From the NCBI RefSeq assembly GCF_004376845.1, contig NZ_SNUW01000004.1, positions 1 to 64,000 of the forward strand: a stretch of DNA of 64,000 nt. The letters are read 5' to 3'. Shown here in pieces: positions 27,769-37,439 of this stretch. Position numbers and translations under genes: made by a program. The number at the start of each line of letters is the position of its first letter. Positions within the stretch are counted from its first letter, which is position 1. This stretch comes from Psychromonas algarum (lineage in GTDB: Bacteria > Pseudomonadota > Gammaproteobacteria > Enterobacterales > Psychromonadaceae). Under the pieces are notes generated by a model. It had not been told where the DNA came from. It did no database searches and worked only from the letters and a program-made list of their open reading frames with translations.

Positions 27769-29121
27769 ATGATTTCACATATCAGTCCCGTTGGTAGTAT
27801 GGCACTACTCTCTCAATTAGAAGTAAACCAACTTAAATACAGTGCCTCTTGCGAAGTTGCTCAACTATTTAGAAATTGCTCTTTAGCCGTTTTAAATTCA
27901 GGCAGTCACACCGATAGCAGTAAACAACTCCTAGAAAAATATAAAGACTTTGAAATTAACGTATTACATCAGGAACGAGGCGTTATTTTAGAACTATTAA
28001 ACCCACCTGAAGATGCTTATATTGATGGCGAGTTAATCAAAGGGATGCAAGAGCATCTATTCTCTGTTTTACGTGATTTATTATATGTAAACACACAACT
28101 ACAACCACTTAACCCTGAAAATTTTGATAGTGAACAAATTACCAGTTTAGTCTTTTCTATTTTACGTAACGCTAATATATTAAGAGCAGGAGTCGATCCC
28201 AATATAGTAGTTTGTTGGGGAGGTCATTCGATTAGTGATACCGAATTTGCTTATACAAGAGAAGTTGGTAGCCAATTAGGATTAAGAGAATTAAATATTT
28301 GTACAGGCTGTGGTCCAGGGGCAATGGAGGGTCCGATGAAAGGAGCTGCCGTTGGCCATGCAAAACAGCGTGTCGCTAAAGGACGTTATATTGGTTTTAC
28401 CGAACCAGGCATTATTGCAGCAGAGCCACCAAATCCTATCGTCAATGAACTGGTTATTTTGCCTGACATAGAAAAACGCTTAGAGGCTTTTGTTCGCTGT
28501 ACCCACAGTATTGTTATTTTCCCTGGAGGCCCGGGGACTGCTGAGGAGCTATTATATATTTTAGGGATCATGATGCACCCTGAAAACAAACGCCAACCAT
28601 TGCCAATTATCTTAACAGGGTCAGCCAGTAGTGCAGATTACTTCCACGCAATTGATGATTTTATTGCTAATACATTAGGCCCTGAAGCTCAACAGCATTA
28701 TCAAATCATTATTGATGATGCTCCATTGGTGGCACAACTAATTAAAAAATCAATGCACCGTGTAAAAGAATATCGTAAAGCGATTGGTGATGCTTATTCA
28801 TTTAACTGGACATTGAAAATTGATAAAGAATTTCAGACACCTTTTATTCCCAATCATGAAAACATGAAAAATTTAGTACTACATAGAGATCAGCCTCCTG
28901 AACAGTTAGCGTCAAATCTACGACGAGTGTTTTCAGGAATTGTAGGTGGAAATGTTAAAGATGAAGGTATTAAATCCATTGCAGAACACGGGCCTTTCTT
29001 GTTAACAGGTGAAAAAGATTTAATGCAACGTGTTGATAAACTACTAAAAAGCTTTGTTGCCCAAGGTCGTATGAAATTACCTGGCAGCGTTTACACCCCT
29101 TGTTATAAGATAAAAGTTTAA
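27769..29121 (+). CDS. ppnN: nucleotide 5'-monophosphate nucleosidase PpnN
   Basis: Hydrolyses purine and pyrimidine nucleoside monophosphates to base and ribose-5-phosphate; the E. coli enzyme (YgdH) is controlled by (p)ppGpp. It has 450 residues (E. coli 454). The Rossmann-like LOG core shows [21 protein letters not shown] and the signature [18 protein letters not shown] strong Shine-Dalgarno AAGGAG precedes the ATG. It ends one base before xni, so the two are co-translated. Confidence 0.96.
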   Translation: MISHISPVGSMALLSQLEVNQLKYSASCEVAQLFRNCSLAVLNSGSHTDSSKQLLEKYKDFEINVLHQERGVILELLNPPEDAYIDGELIKGMQEHLFSVLRDLLYVNTQLQPLNPENFDSEQITSLVFSILRNANILRAGVDPNIVVCWGGHSISDTEFAYTREVGSQLGLRELNICTGCGPGAMEGPMKGAAVGHAKQRVAKGRYIGFTEPGIIAAEPPNPIVNELVILPDIEKRLEAFVRCTHSIVIFPGGPGTAEELLYILGIMMHPENKRQPLPIILTGSASSADYFHAIDDFIANTLGPEAQQHYQIIIDDAPLVAQLIKKSMHRVKEYRKAIGDAYSFNWTLKIDKEFQTPFIPNHENMKNLVLHRDQPPEQLASNLRRVFSGIVGGNVKDEGIKSIAEHGPFLLTGEKDLMQRVDKLLKSFVAQGRMKLPGSVYTPCYKIKV

Positions 29122-29122
29122 T

Positions 29123-29902
29123 ATGAGTGCATCATTATTAATCATAGATGCGATGAATCTAATTCGTCGTATCTATGCTGTTCAAGAAAAGCAAAATACG
29201 AATAATGAATTTGCTTTAAGTGCAACCAATAATACCGCCTGTAATGCGATACAAAAAATGTTGCGTGTACATCAACCTACCCATGTTATTTGTGTTTTTG
29301 ATAGTCACCAAGAAAGTTGGCGACATCAATTATTAGCTGAATATAAAGAAGGCCGAAAACCGATCCCTCCAACACTAAAAGCTTATTTACCACAAATCCA
29401 AGATGCTTTTTACGAAATGGGAATCGAATCCCTTATTACAGAGCAAGATGAAGCAGATGATTTAATTGCAACACTGAACTCTAAAGTGACAGAAAGGCAG
29501 CAACGATGCATCATTGTTTCTACCGATAAAGGCTTTTATCAACTACTTAATGCATATACCAGTATCTACGATTACTTTAAATCATTGCATATGGACAGTT
29601 ATTATGTAGAAAATCAATTAGGCCTTAAAATTTGCCAACTGACAGATTTTTGGGCGATTGCAGGTATTAGTAGTAGTCACATTAAAGGGGTTGAAGGGGT
29701 AGGTAATAAAGGAGCATTAGCTTTATTAGAAGAGTACCAAAACTTAGATAACATGCTCCAACAGACTGAAACTTCCGATAAACGTTTATTAAAAGTAAAA
29801 AAACAAAAAAACGAGGCACTATTAGCGAAAAAGTTGGTCTCATTAAAAATCGATATTGAATTAGGCTTTAATTTGAAAGATCTACGTTATCAAAAGAAAT
29901 AA
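29123..29902 (+). CDS. xni: flap endonuclease Xni (ExoIX)
   Basis: A 259-residue structure-specific 5' nuclease related to the N-terminal domain of DNA polymerase I. The opening LLIIDAMNLIRRIYA and the acidic cluster EQDEADDLIATLNSK hold metal-binding aspartates. The helix-hairpin-helix region is IKGVEGVGNKGALALL. Like E. coli ExoIX it may keep only part of the metal sites of the full family. It follows ppnN directly. Confidence 0.94.
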   Translation: MSASLLIIDAMNLIRRIYAVQEKQNTNNEFALSATNNTACNAIQKMLRVHQPTHVICVFDSHQESWRHQLLAEYKEGRKPIPPTLKAYLPQIQDAFYEMGIESLITEQDEADDLIATLNSKVTERQQRCIIVSTDKGFYQLLNAYTSIYDYFKSLHMDSYYVENQLGLKICQLTDFWAIAGISSSHIKGVEGVGNKGALALLEEYQNLDNMLQQTETSDKRLLKVKKQKNEALLAKKLVSLKIDIELGFNLKDLRYQKK

Positions 29903-29955
29903 GGTTCTAAAAAATAAGCTTACTATCACCCTGATAAATTTATAATTTCGCTAGC

Positions 29956-29975
29956 TTATAATCCTAGGATTATAA
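29956..29975. promoter_or_regulatory. perfect 20-base palindrome
   Basis: TTATAATCCTAGGATTATAA, 70 bases before the start of the gene at 30045 and after xni. A full palindrome without loop is more like a protein operator than an RNA terminator, and it contains TATAAT on both strands. No regulator can be assigned. Confidence 0.4.
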
Positions 29976-30044
29976 CATTAACAACACTTTTAAAAGTTAT
30001 TGCAAAGAACGTAATAATTTTCACACAAATATGGAGCTTTAACT

Positions 30045-31778
30045 GTGAAAAAAATATTTATTCCTATTGCTGTTGCTGTCATTGGGGCTGCCGCATATTT
30101 TAGTCAGCAGCAAGATGCTAACTATAATGTATTAAACTATGTACCCGCTGACACGCCTATTTTCGCAGGGCAGTTAACTCCCTTTCCTATCAAAGATTAT
30201 ATTAATTCTGGTGCTCATTTAATTACGCCAGCAGATCAAGACAAGCTAGATGCTCTCTATGATGCATCAGCAAAAGATTCACCCGCATTTCATTTTTTAA
30301 CGAGTTTATTAAAAACCTACCAAGCAAGTGCCAAAGATGCAGATCTATTAGTTAAAACATTTGGTTTAGCAGACAATGTGAGAGCCTATTTCTATACATT
30401 AGGTTTATTACCAGTATTAAAAATAGAAGTAGCAGATCCGCAAGCAATTTGGACTCTTTTAGATAAAAAAGAATTAGAAACTGGTTTTTCACATACAGAA
30501 GAAAAAATTCAAGATTTAACTTACCGTAGTTATGAAATCTCGCAACCAGATGCAACAACAAAAGTTGAATTAGTTGTTGCTCAAGCCGATGGTATTTTAA
30601 CATTGACGATTAATACCGACATTGTTTCTAATAATTTATTAGCAACAGCATTAGGCCTTAATAAACCAGATACATCTTTAGCAGATACAAATACATTGCA
30701 AGATATTATTCAACAGCATAGTTTTTCCGATGCAAGCGTTGGATTTATTAATCATATTGAAATCATTAAAGGTTTAACCACTACAAATGGAAACCAACTT
30801 GCAGAACAGCTAACAACCATTGCCAAACAAGATAATAGTGATCCTTTAGCTCAGTTACATACGGCTACATGTCAAAGTGAAATGGCTAGCATTGCACAAA
30901 ACTGGCCCCGTACTGTTTTTGGCTATACTAAAATAGATATCACCCAAGAGCATTCTACAGTAGCGTTTGCGACTATTATTGAAAGCAAAAATAAAGTGAT
31001 ATTAGATGCGCTAAAAGCAATGCGTGGATTCATTCCAAACTATACACAAGAGTTTGATAAAAACGTTATTGCAACATCACTGGGATTAGATGTTAGTCAA
31101 TTATCAACTTCACTCACTAGTATTTGGAAAGACTTACAAACACCTACATATCAGTGTGCGCCTTTAGCTGAGATACAATCTAAAATTAGTCAGAGTGGCC
31201 AATCATTAGCGATGTTAGGGTTAGGCTCTAATATGGCGGCAAGTGTAAAGGGTATTAGTGCTGGTATTTTTGATTACGCAGTCAGTAAAATAGATGAGCA
31301 ACCTCAATTAGATAATGTAGATGCATTAGTAGCAATACATACAGATAACCCTGAGATGATTTTTAATTCAATTAAAATGTTTAGTCCAGAATTACAAAAT
31401 GTGCAGTTAGTTAATAATGGTCCTGCAGTGTCACTAAATAAAATCTATCCAATCCCTGAAAAACTACATTTAGATCCGAAACTTGCGATAAAAGGGCAAC
31501 ATTTAGTTATTTATAATGGCAATAAAGGTCAGCAAGAAGCGGAAAAACTTTCACTTGAAAAACTATCTGCAATAGGTCTTTATCAGGCATCGTTTGACGC
31601 TAAAAAAATGCTTAGCCCTATTATTAATGCAGCCGCAATAGCTGGAGATGTCATTCCAGAAGAAGCGATGTTTTTAATGGAATATAATGCAGGCATGAAT
31701 ATCAATTTAGATGTGAATGACCAAGGGATCCGTTTTGATACTATCGCCAATCATGAGTCCCCTCAAAAAAATAATTAA
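30045..31778 (+). CDS. membrane-anchored protein of unknown function
   Basis: A 577-residue protein that I cannot assign with confidence. It begins with a signal anchor (about residues 3-19, IFIPIAVAVIGAAAYF), then the segment LNYVPADTPIFAGQLTPFP. This kind of start is seen in large periplasmic proteins of uncharacterised families. The rest alternates strands and helices without known catalytic motifs. It has three cysteines (TATCQSE, TYQCAP and none in the anchor), two of which could form a disulphide. It is monocistronic with a strong terminator. Confidence 0.75.
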   Translation: MKKIFIPIAVAVIGAAAYFSQQQDANYNVLNYVPADTPIFAGQLTPFPIKDYINSGAHLITPADQDKLDALYDASAKDSPAFHFLTSLLKTYQASAKDADLLVKTFGLADNVRAYFYTLGLLPVLKIEVADPQAIWTLLDKKELETGFSHTEEKIQDLTYRSYEISQPDATTKVELVVAQADGILTLTINTDIVSNNLLATALGLNKPDTSLADTNTLQDIIQQHSFSDASVGFINHIEIIKGLTTTNGNQLAEQLTTIAKQDNSDPLAQLHTATCQSEMASIAQNWPRTVFGYTKIDITQEHSTVAFATIIESKNKVILDALKAMRGFIPNYTQEFDKNVIATSLGLDVSQLSTSLTSIWKDLQTPTYQCAPLAEIQSKISQSGQSLAMLGLGSNMAASVKGISAGIFDYAVSKIDEQPQLDNVDALVAIHTDNPEMIFNSIKMFSPELQNVQLVNNGPAVSLNKIYPIPEKLHLDPKLAIKGQHLVIYNGNKGQQEAEKLSLEKLSAIGLYQASFDAKKMLSPIINAAAIAGDVIPEEAMFLMEYNAGMNINLDVNDQGIRFDTIANHESPQKNN

Positions 31779-31797
31779 TCCCCACATGCAATAAACC

Positions 31798-31823
31798 TAA
31801 AAACTGGCTTCGGCCAGTTTTTT
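31798..31823 (+). terminator. rho-independent terminator
   Basis: Stem AAAACTGGC / GCCAGTTTT with a stable TTCG tetraloop and T-run, 20 bases after the stop of the gene at 30045. Confidence 0.9.
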
Positions 31824-31912
31824 ATAAAAATAAAATTGAATATTTTTTGATCTAAAACCGCATAAATTGATACCGACTTCACATTTTTGCTAGCTAATAA
31901 AACCAGTTCTTC

Positions 31913-31997
31913 TATAATTGCGCCACATTCACGCAGGATCATTTGATTCTGCTAGGTCGTAATAAATGACCTCCCAAGCGCTCGTAATGGAAGAATT
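31913..31997 (+). promoter_or_regulatory. promoter -10 and structured leader of purine permease
   Basis: A perfect TATAAT (31913-31918) with no good -35 at standard spacing (TTGCTA lies 20 bases upstream). The ~75-base leader then contains two adjacent hairpins: GCAGGATC / GATTCTGC with ATTT loop (31933-31952) and AGGTCGT / ATGACCT with AATAA loop (31954-31972). The Shine-Dalgarno GGAAG lies just before the ATG at 31998. The compact two-hairpin layout suggests RNA-level control, but it matches no riboswitch class I can name. Confidence 0.5.
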
Positions 31998-33293
31998 ATG
32001 TTAGAAAAACTATTTAAACTAAGCGAACACAGCACTAATGTGAAAACAGAAATTGTTGCAGGCTTTACTACCTTCTTAACCATGGCTTATATCATTTTTG
32101 TTAACCCATCAATGTTATCAGCAACAGGTATGGATCCAGGCGCTGTATTTGTAGCAACTTGTTTAGCTGCTGCTATCGGCTGTTTCATCATGGGTTTATA
32201 CGCAAACTACCCTGTTGCACTTGCTCCGGGCATGGGGCTTAATGCCTTTTTCTCATACACTGTTGTATTGCATATGGGTTACACATGGCAAGTTGCATTA
32301 GGTGCAGTATTCTTATCGGGTGTTTGTTTTACCCTATTAAGTTTATTCAAAATACGAGAGTGGATAATTAACTCAATTCCATTACCAATGCGTAAAGGTA
32401 TTGCAGCAGGTATTGGTTTATTCTTAGGTTTAGTTGCACTTAAAAATGCAGGCATTGTTGTTCCAAACCCAGCAACTATCGTTGGTCTAGGTGATTTAAC
32501 GGCTCTACCGGCTGCATTGGCTTGTTTAGGTTTTATCGCAGTTATTGCATTAGCACATTATCGTGTTAAAGGTGGCGTAATGATCGCTATCTTAGGTGTG
32601 ACAGTGATCGGTCTGATATTAGGTGATGTTCATTATGTTGGCATCATGTCTATGCCACCAAGCATTGCACCAACTTTCTTACAGATGGATATCGCAGGTG
32701 CATTTAATGTTGGCATGATCAGCGTGGTATTTGCTTTCTTATTTGTAGATTTATTTGATACGTCAGGTACTTTAATTGCCGTTGCTGATAAAGCAAAACT
32801 ACTAGATAAAGACGGTAACCTACCTCGTTTACACAAAGCGTTATTAGCAGATAGTGGCGCTTCAATTGCTGGTTCAATGTTAGGTACATCAACTACAACC
32901 AGTTATATTGAGAGTGTTTCAGGCGTTGCTGAAGGTGGACGCACAGGTTTAACCGCTGTTGTTGTTGGTGTTTTATTCCTACTAGCTCTGTTCTTTGCTC
33001 CATTAGCTGGAATGGTACCTGCTTATGCAACTGCCGGTGCATTACTATATGTAGCAGTATTAATGGTTGCTGGCTTAAAAAGCATTAACTGGGATGATAT
33101 TACAGAAGCAGCACCTGTTGTTATTGTCGCAATCATGATGCCATTGACTTTCTCAATTGCAAACGGCATCGCGATTGGTTTTATTGCATACGCAGCTATC
33201 AAAGTAGCAAGTGGAAAAGCAAAAGAGCTAAGTGTTAGTGTTTGGTTCCTTGCTGCTTTATTCCTAATGAAGCTTATTTTCTTCCCTGGATAA
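31998..33293 (+). CDS. NCS2-family purine permease (GhxP/AdeP type)
   Basis: A 431-residue inner-membrane proton symporter for purine bases. The AzgA-like branch of NCS2 is shown by the N-terminus LFKLSEHSTNVKTEIVAGFTTFLTMAYIIFVNP, with ALAPGMGLNAFFSYTVV in the first motif. The substrate region FLFVDLFDTSGTLIAVA and STTTSYIESVSGVAEGGRTG are also present. E. coli relatives carry adenine or guanine/hypoxanthine; which base this one carries cannot be decided. It is a single gene with a structured leader and a bidirectional terminator. Confidence 0.9.
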   Translation: MLEKLFKLSEHSTNVKTEIVAGFTTFLTMAYIIFVNPSMLSATGMDPGAVFVATCLAAAIGCFIMGLYANYPVALAPGMGLNAFFSYTVVLHMGYTWQVALGAVFLSGVCFTLLSLFKIREWIINSIPLPMRKGIAAGIGLFLGLVALKNAGIVVPNPATIVGLGDLTALPAALACLGFIAVIALAHYRVKGGVMIAILGVTVIGLILGDVHYVGIMSMPPSIAPTFLQMDIAGAFNVGMISVVFAFLFVDLFDTSGTLIAVADKAKLLDKDGNLPRLHKALLADSGASIAGSMLGTSTTTSYIESVSGVAEGGRTGLTAVVVGVLFLLALFFAPLAGMVPAYATAGALLYVAVLMVAGLKSINWDDITEAAPVVIVAIMMPLTFSIANGIAIGFIAYAAIKVASGKAKELSVSVWFLAALFLMKLIFFPG

Positions 33294-33323
33294 ACACTAG
33301 GAATTAAATATTTTTCGTTAATA

Positions 33324-33359
33324 AAAAACGCCACTTTATTTTATTAAAGTGGCGTTTTT
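33324..33359. terminator. bidirectional terminator
   Basis: Perfect 15-bp stem AAAAACGCCACTTTA / TAAAGTGGCGTTTTT with a 6-base loop between the purine permease gene and the convergent dehydrogenase gene. It has both an A-run and a T-run. Confidence 0.92.
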
Positions 33360-33383
33360 GTTATTAAAAATTAATTGAAAAAA

Positions 33384-34310
33384 CTATTCTCTAAAAAGTT
33401 TTATATTCTGCACAACTTTACCTATCAAACATTTACGAGCCTCAACGCTTGCCCAAGCGGTATGTGGTGTAACCACTAAGCGATGAGGTGATTTTAAGGA
33501 AAAATAAGGATGATTTGATAGCATTGGCTCAACGGCTAATACATCAGTCGCATGATAGATATCTTGTGTATCTAATGCTTCCGCCATAGCTTGCTCATCA
33601 ATAATGCCACCTCGACCTAAATTCATAACAATAGCACCTGGTTTTAATTGCTGTAGTTCCTCAACACCAATTAAGTTTTCAGTTTGCTCATTAAGGGGAG
33701 CATGAATAGAAATAACATCACATTCACTTAATAACGATTCCAAGCTAACTTGATGAAAATGTTGCTGAGTATTGTAACCAGAAGTAGAGTAATAACAGAC
33801 TTCACAACCAAATGCAGTGGCTAATTCTGCAACACGTTGCCCAATAGCACCTAATCCAATAACGCCCCAACGCTTTCCTTTGATTTCAAAAAAAGGACGT
33901 TCAATATGCGTAAATATAGGGCTATCACACCATTGTTGCTCTGCAATATATTGATCGTAATAACGTGTTTGATGCACTAGTTGAAATAATAAAGAGAAGG
34001 TAGATTGGCTAACACTTTCAGTAGAGTAGCCCGAAACATTTTTAACAGTGATCCCAGCTTTTTCTGCTGCGGTTAAATCAACATTATTGGTTCCTGTCGC
34101 TGAGATACAAATTAATTTCAACTGTGGGTTTTCAGCCATATGTTGTGCAGTTATCAGTACTTTATTAGTAATAACAACATCATGTCCTGCAAGCCTTTCA
34201 GAAGTTTGTCCCACATCTGTTGTTTGAAAAATAGTAACATCGCCCAAACAGTCAAATACTGATAAATCACTGTCACCTAATGATAGTGCATCCAACAAAA
34301 CAATTTTCAT
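33384..34310 (-). CDS. D-2-hydroxyacid dehydrogenase family protein
   Basis: A 308-residue NAD(P)-dependent reductase of the glycerate/hydroxypyruvate group. The Rossmann motif is GVIGLGAIGQRVAELA. The catalytic arginine is in LGRGGIIDEQAMAEAL region context and the histidine in TPHTAWAS; CISATGTNNVDLTAAEKAGI is the conserved N-terminal patch. Length and spacing fit hydroxypyruvate/glyoxylate reductases (HprA-like), but the substrate is not certain. It is monocistronic and divergent from acnA. Confidence 0.88.
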   Translation of the reverse strand: MKIVLLDALSLGDSDLSVFDCLGDVTIFQTTDVGQTSERLAGHDVVITNKVLITAQHMAENPQLKLICISATGTNNVDLTAAEKAGITVKNVSGYSTESVSQSTFSLLFQLVHQTRYYDQYIAEQQWCDSPIFTHIERPFFEIKGKRWGVIGLGAIGQRVAELATAFGCEVCYYSTSGYNTQQHFHQVSLESLLSECDVISIHAPLNEQTENLIGVEELQQLKPGAIVMNLGRGGIIDEQAMAEALDTQDIYHATDVLAVEPMLSNHPYFSLKSPHRLVVTPHTAWASVEARKCLIGKVVQNIKLFRE

Positions 34311-34530
34311 TTATACCTCTCATCTCAATTACGTAAAGTTCATTGTAGTTTTATTAAGCTGAAGTTGTTAGTAATAAGTTCACAGATGATTAGGAGCACA
34401 TAACGTTTTAATACTGCTAAGTATTTCTCAGCATAACTATTTACCCACCCTTAAATTTATCTCCTAATATGTTAGTGTATATTTATTGAGCTTAACGTTA
34501 TTCATCAAATCTTTTTATGGAGAACTACTA

Positions 34531-37269
34531 ATGAGCAAAGCAATCCAGTATTTACAACAATTTATCATTAATAATAAGGCTTATAATTATTATAGTTTTG
34601 AAAGCCTATCTAAAGAATATGATATTTCCCGCCTTCCCTTTGCCGCCAAAATTTTATTAGAAAATTTATTGCGACATGCAGATAGTAATTTTGTACAAAC
34701 ACAAGATATCGACACGCTCGCTAAATGGGATGTAGATAATTGGCAAGAGACTGAAATTGCCTTTGTACCCTCACGCGTTATTTTACAAGATTTTACGGGG
34801 GTACCCGCCGTTGTTGATTTAGCAGCAATGCGTGACGCTATTATCACAATGGGTGGGCAAGCCGATAAAATTAATCCTTTGAATCCTGTAGAGCTAGTTA
34901 TTGATCACTCTGTAATGGTGGATGTGTTTGCTCAAGCCGATGCGATGCAACAAAATACCGCCATTGAATTTCAACGCAATAATGAACGCTATCAATTCTT
35001 ACGTTGGGGCCAACAGAGTTTTGATAACTTCAAAGTCGTCCCCCCGGGGCGTGGCATCGTGCATCAAGTTAACCTTGAATATTTAGCCAGAGTTGTCTTT
35101 AACAAAACCGATGAAAATAATTTATTGTATCCAGACACCCTAGTTGGTACAGATTCACATACCACCATGATCAATGGATTAGGTGTATTAGGTTGGGGCG
35201 TGGGTGGCATTGAAGCAGAAGCGGCAATGCTAGGACAACCTGTCACCATGTTATTGCCTGAGATTGTTGGTTTTGAGTTAACAGGAAAACTCCCTGCTGG
35301 CACCACTGCAACAGACTTAGTATTAACCGTCACCGAGCAATTACGAGCAGCAGGAGTAGTAGGTAAATTTGTCGAATTCTTTGGTGAAGGCGTTAATGAA
35401 TTAACATTAGCTGATCGAGCGACCATTGCGAATATGGCACCAGAATATGGTGCAACCTGTGGTATTTTCCCTATTGACCATCAAACCACTGATTACTTGC
35501 AATTAACTGGTAGAGACAGCGAACAAATCGAGCGAATTACGCATTACTTAAAAGCTATGGATATGTGGGGAACCGAATCCCAGCAGAATGCTGTTTACCA
35601 TACTCGATTATCACTGCAATTAGGTAAAGTTGTTCCTTCAATAGCCGGCCCTAAACGACCACAAGATAGAATATCACTAGACCAAGCAGGTCAAGCCTAT
35701 CAAGACTGGTTAGCATTACAAAATAACATTAAACAAGTTGAGATAAAACAAGAAGAAAGTGGTTTTGAAAGTGAAGGCGGTCAAGCTTCCACTTTATTGC
35801 CATCAACTGGCGGTGATGCGGGCGTTGCTTGCCAATATAACGGAGAGGATTTTGTTTTAAAACATGGCTCTGTTGTGATTGCGGCGATCACCAGTTGTAC
35901 TAATACATCAAATCCATCCGTGTTAATTGCAGCAGGTTTACTAGCGAGAAATGCTAAAAAATGCGGATTAGATGTAAAACCTTGGGTAAAAACAAGTTTT
36001 GCTCCTGGTTCACAAGTAGTGACTGATTATTTATTAAAATCAGGCTTAAACAAAGATTTAGATGCCTTAGGTTTCCAACTTGTTGGCTACGGTTGTACCA
36101 CTTGTATTGGTAATTCAGGCCCCCTACCAGCTGAAATTAGTGAAGCAATTCATCAAGGTAATTTATCTGTTACCTCCGTATTATCAGGTAACCGTAATTT
36201 TGAAGGACGTATTCATCCTGAAGTACAAGCCAACTATTTAGCCTCACCTCCGCTCGTGGTTGCTTATGCGCTCGCTGGTAATATGAAGATAGATATTGCG
36301 ACAGAACCTTTAGGTAACAATGCATCAGGCAACCCTATTTATTTGCAAGATATCTGGCCTGATAATCAAGAAATTAAACAAGTGATTGAAGACGTCATTG
36401 ATAGCTCAATGTTTACTAAACGCTATGCCGATGTTTATAGCGGTAACAAAGATTGGCAAGCGTTAGCCGTTGTACAAAGTCAAAAATATGATTGGCCAGA
36501 TTCAACTTACGTTAAATTACCGCCCTTTTTTGACAATATCAGTGCTCAAGTGCCAGAAATTAGCGACATCAAAAATGCACGTTGTTTATTAAAACTAGGT
36601 GATAGTGTGACTACCGACCATATATCTCCAGCTGGCTCTATTGCGTTAGATAGCCCTGCCGCAGAATATTTACAAGGTGAAGGTGTTGCAGCAAAAGACT
36701 TTAACTCTTACGGATCTAGACGAGGTAATCACGAAGTAATGATGCGCGGTACTTTTGCAAATGTGCGACTACGTAACTTATTAGCACCGGGTACAGAAGG
36801 GTGTTGGACACGTTTTATGCCATCAGGCAAGCAAATGAGTGTGTTTGATGCCGCAATGCAATATCAACAACAAAACATTGCATCAATTGTATTAGCAGGA
36901 AAAGAGTACGGTACCGGCAGCTCCCGAGATTGGGCAGCTAAAGGCCCTGCATTATTAGGGGTAAAAGCCGTGATTGCGCAAAGTTATGAACGAATTCACC
37001 GTTCTAATTTAGTAGGGATGGGGATTTTACCACTACAGTTTATGAATGATGACAGTGCTGATTCATTAGATTTGACGGGTGAAGAAGAGTTTACTATTCC
37101 GGCTGTTAATTCACAGCAGAAAACAGTTATCGTCTCAGTCACTGCAAAAGATGGCAGTCACTCATCCTTTGAAGCAAAAATTCGAATCGATACACCAAAT
37201 GAGTTTAGCTATTATCAACACGGCGGCATTTTGCATTATGTATTACGTAACTTAGCCACTGCTAAATAA
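34531..37269 (+). CDS. acnA: aconitate hydratase A
   Basis: A 4Fe-4S enzyme that interconverts citrate and isocitrate. From the ATG at 34531 (Shine-Dalgarno GGAGA at 34519-34523) it has 912 residues; an upstream in-frame start at 34486 would only add a hydrophobic stretch not seen in the family. Cluster cysteines are C456 in ITSCTNTSNPSV and C522 and C525 in GYGCTTCIGNSGPL. The substrate motif GSSRDWAAKGP is present in the swivel domain. It is the AcnA/IRP type, not AcnB. It stands alone with its own terminator. Confidence 0.96.
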   Translation: MSKAIQYLQQFIINNKAYNYYSFESLSKEYDISRLPFAAKILLENLLRHADSNFVQTQDIDTLAKWDVDNWQETEIAFVPSRVILQDFTGVPAVVDLAAMRDAIITMGGQADKINPLNPVELVIDHSVMVDVFAQADAMQQNTAIEFQRNNERYQFLRWGQQSFDNFKVVPPGRGIVHQVNLEYLARVVFNKTDENNLLYPDTLVGTDSHTTMINGLGVLGWGVGGIEAEAAMLGQPVTMLLPEIVGFELTGKLPAGTTATDLVLTVTEQLRAAGVVGKFVEFFGEGVNELTLADRATIANMAPEYGATCGIFPIDHQTTDYLQLTGRDSEQIERITHYLKAMDMWGTESQQNAVYHTRLSLQLGKVVPSIAGPKRPQDRISLDQAGQAYQDWLALQNNIKQVEIKQEESGFESEGGQASTLLPSTGGDAGVACQYNGEDFVLKHGSVVIAAITSCTNTSNPSVLIAAGLLARNAKKCGLDVKPWVKTSFAPGSQVVTDYLLKSGLNKDLDALGFQLVGYGCTTCIGNSGPLPAEISEAIHQGNLSVTSVLSGNRNFEGRIHPEVQANYLASPPLVVAYALAGNMKIDIATEPLGNNASGNPIYLQDIWPDNQEIKQVIEDVIDSSMFTKRYADVYSGNKDWQALAVVQSQKYDWPDSTYVKLPPFFDNISAQVPEISDIKNARCLLKLGDSVTTDHISPAGSIALDSPAAEYLQGEGVAAKDFNSYGSRRGNHEVMMRGTFANVRLRNLLAPGTEGCWTRFMPSGKQMSVFDAAMQYQQQNIASIVLAGKEYGTGSSRDWAAKGPALLGVKAVIAQSYERIHRSNLVGMGILPLQFMNDDSADSLDLTGEEEFTIPAVNSQQKTVIVSVTAKDGSHSSFEAKIRIDTPNEFSYYQHGGILHYVLRNLATAK

Positions 37270-37310
37270 GGCTAATTAACATAGGAATTAACAGCTTCCT
37301 AAATTTAAGC

Positions 37311-37352
37311 AAATAAGTAGTTAGCTGCTTCCATACTAGCTACTTATTTTTT
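37311..37352 (+). terminator. terminator of acnA
   Basis: A 14-bp stem AAATAAGTAGTTAG / CTAGCTACTTATTT with one wobble pair and an 11-base loop, followed by TTTT. Confidence 0.85.
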
Positions 37353-37439
37353 ACCATGAAACCAAGGTTGAAAATTGTAGTCATCATAAGATTAAAAATA
37401 ATTAAACTCATTTTCTATAGTTAATAATGGAGAAATAAA

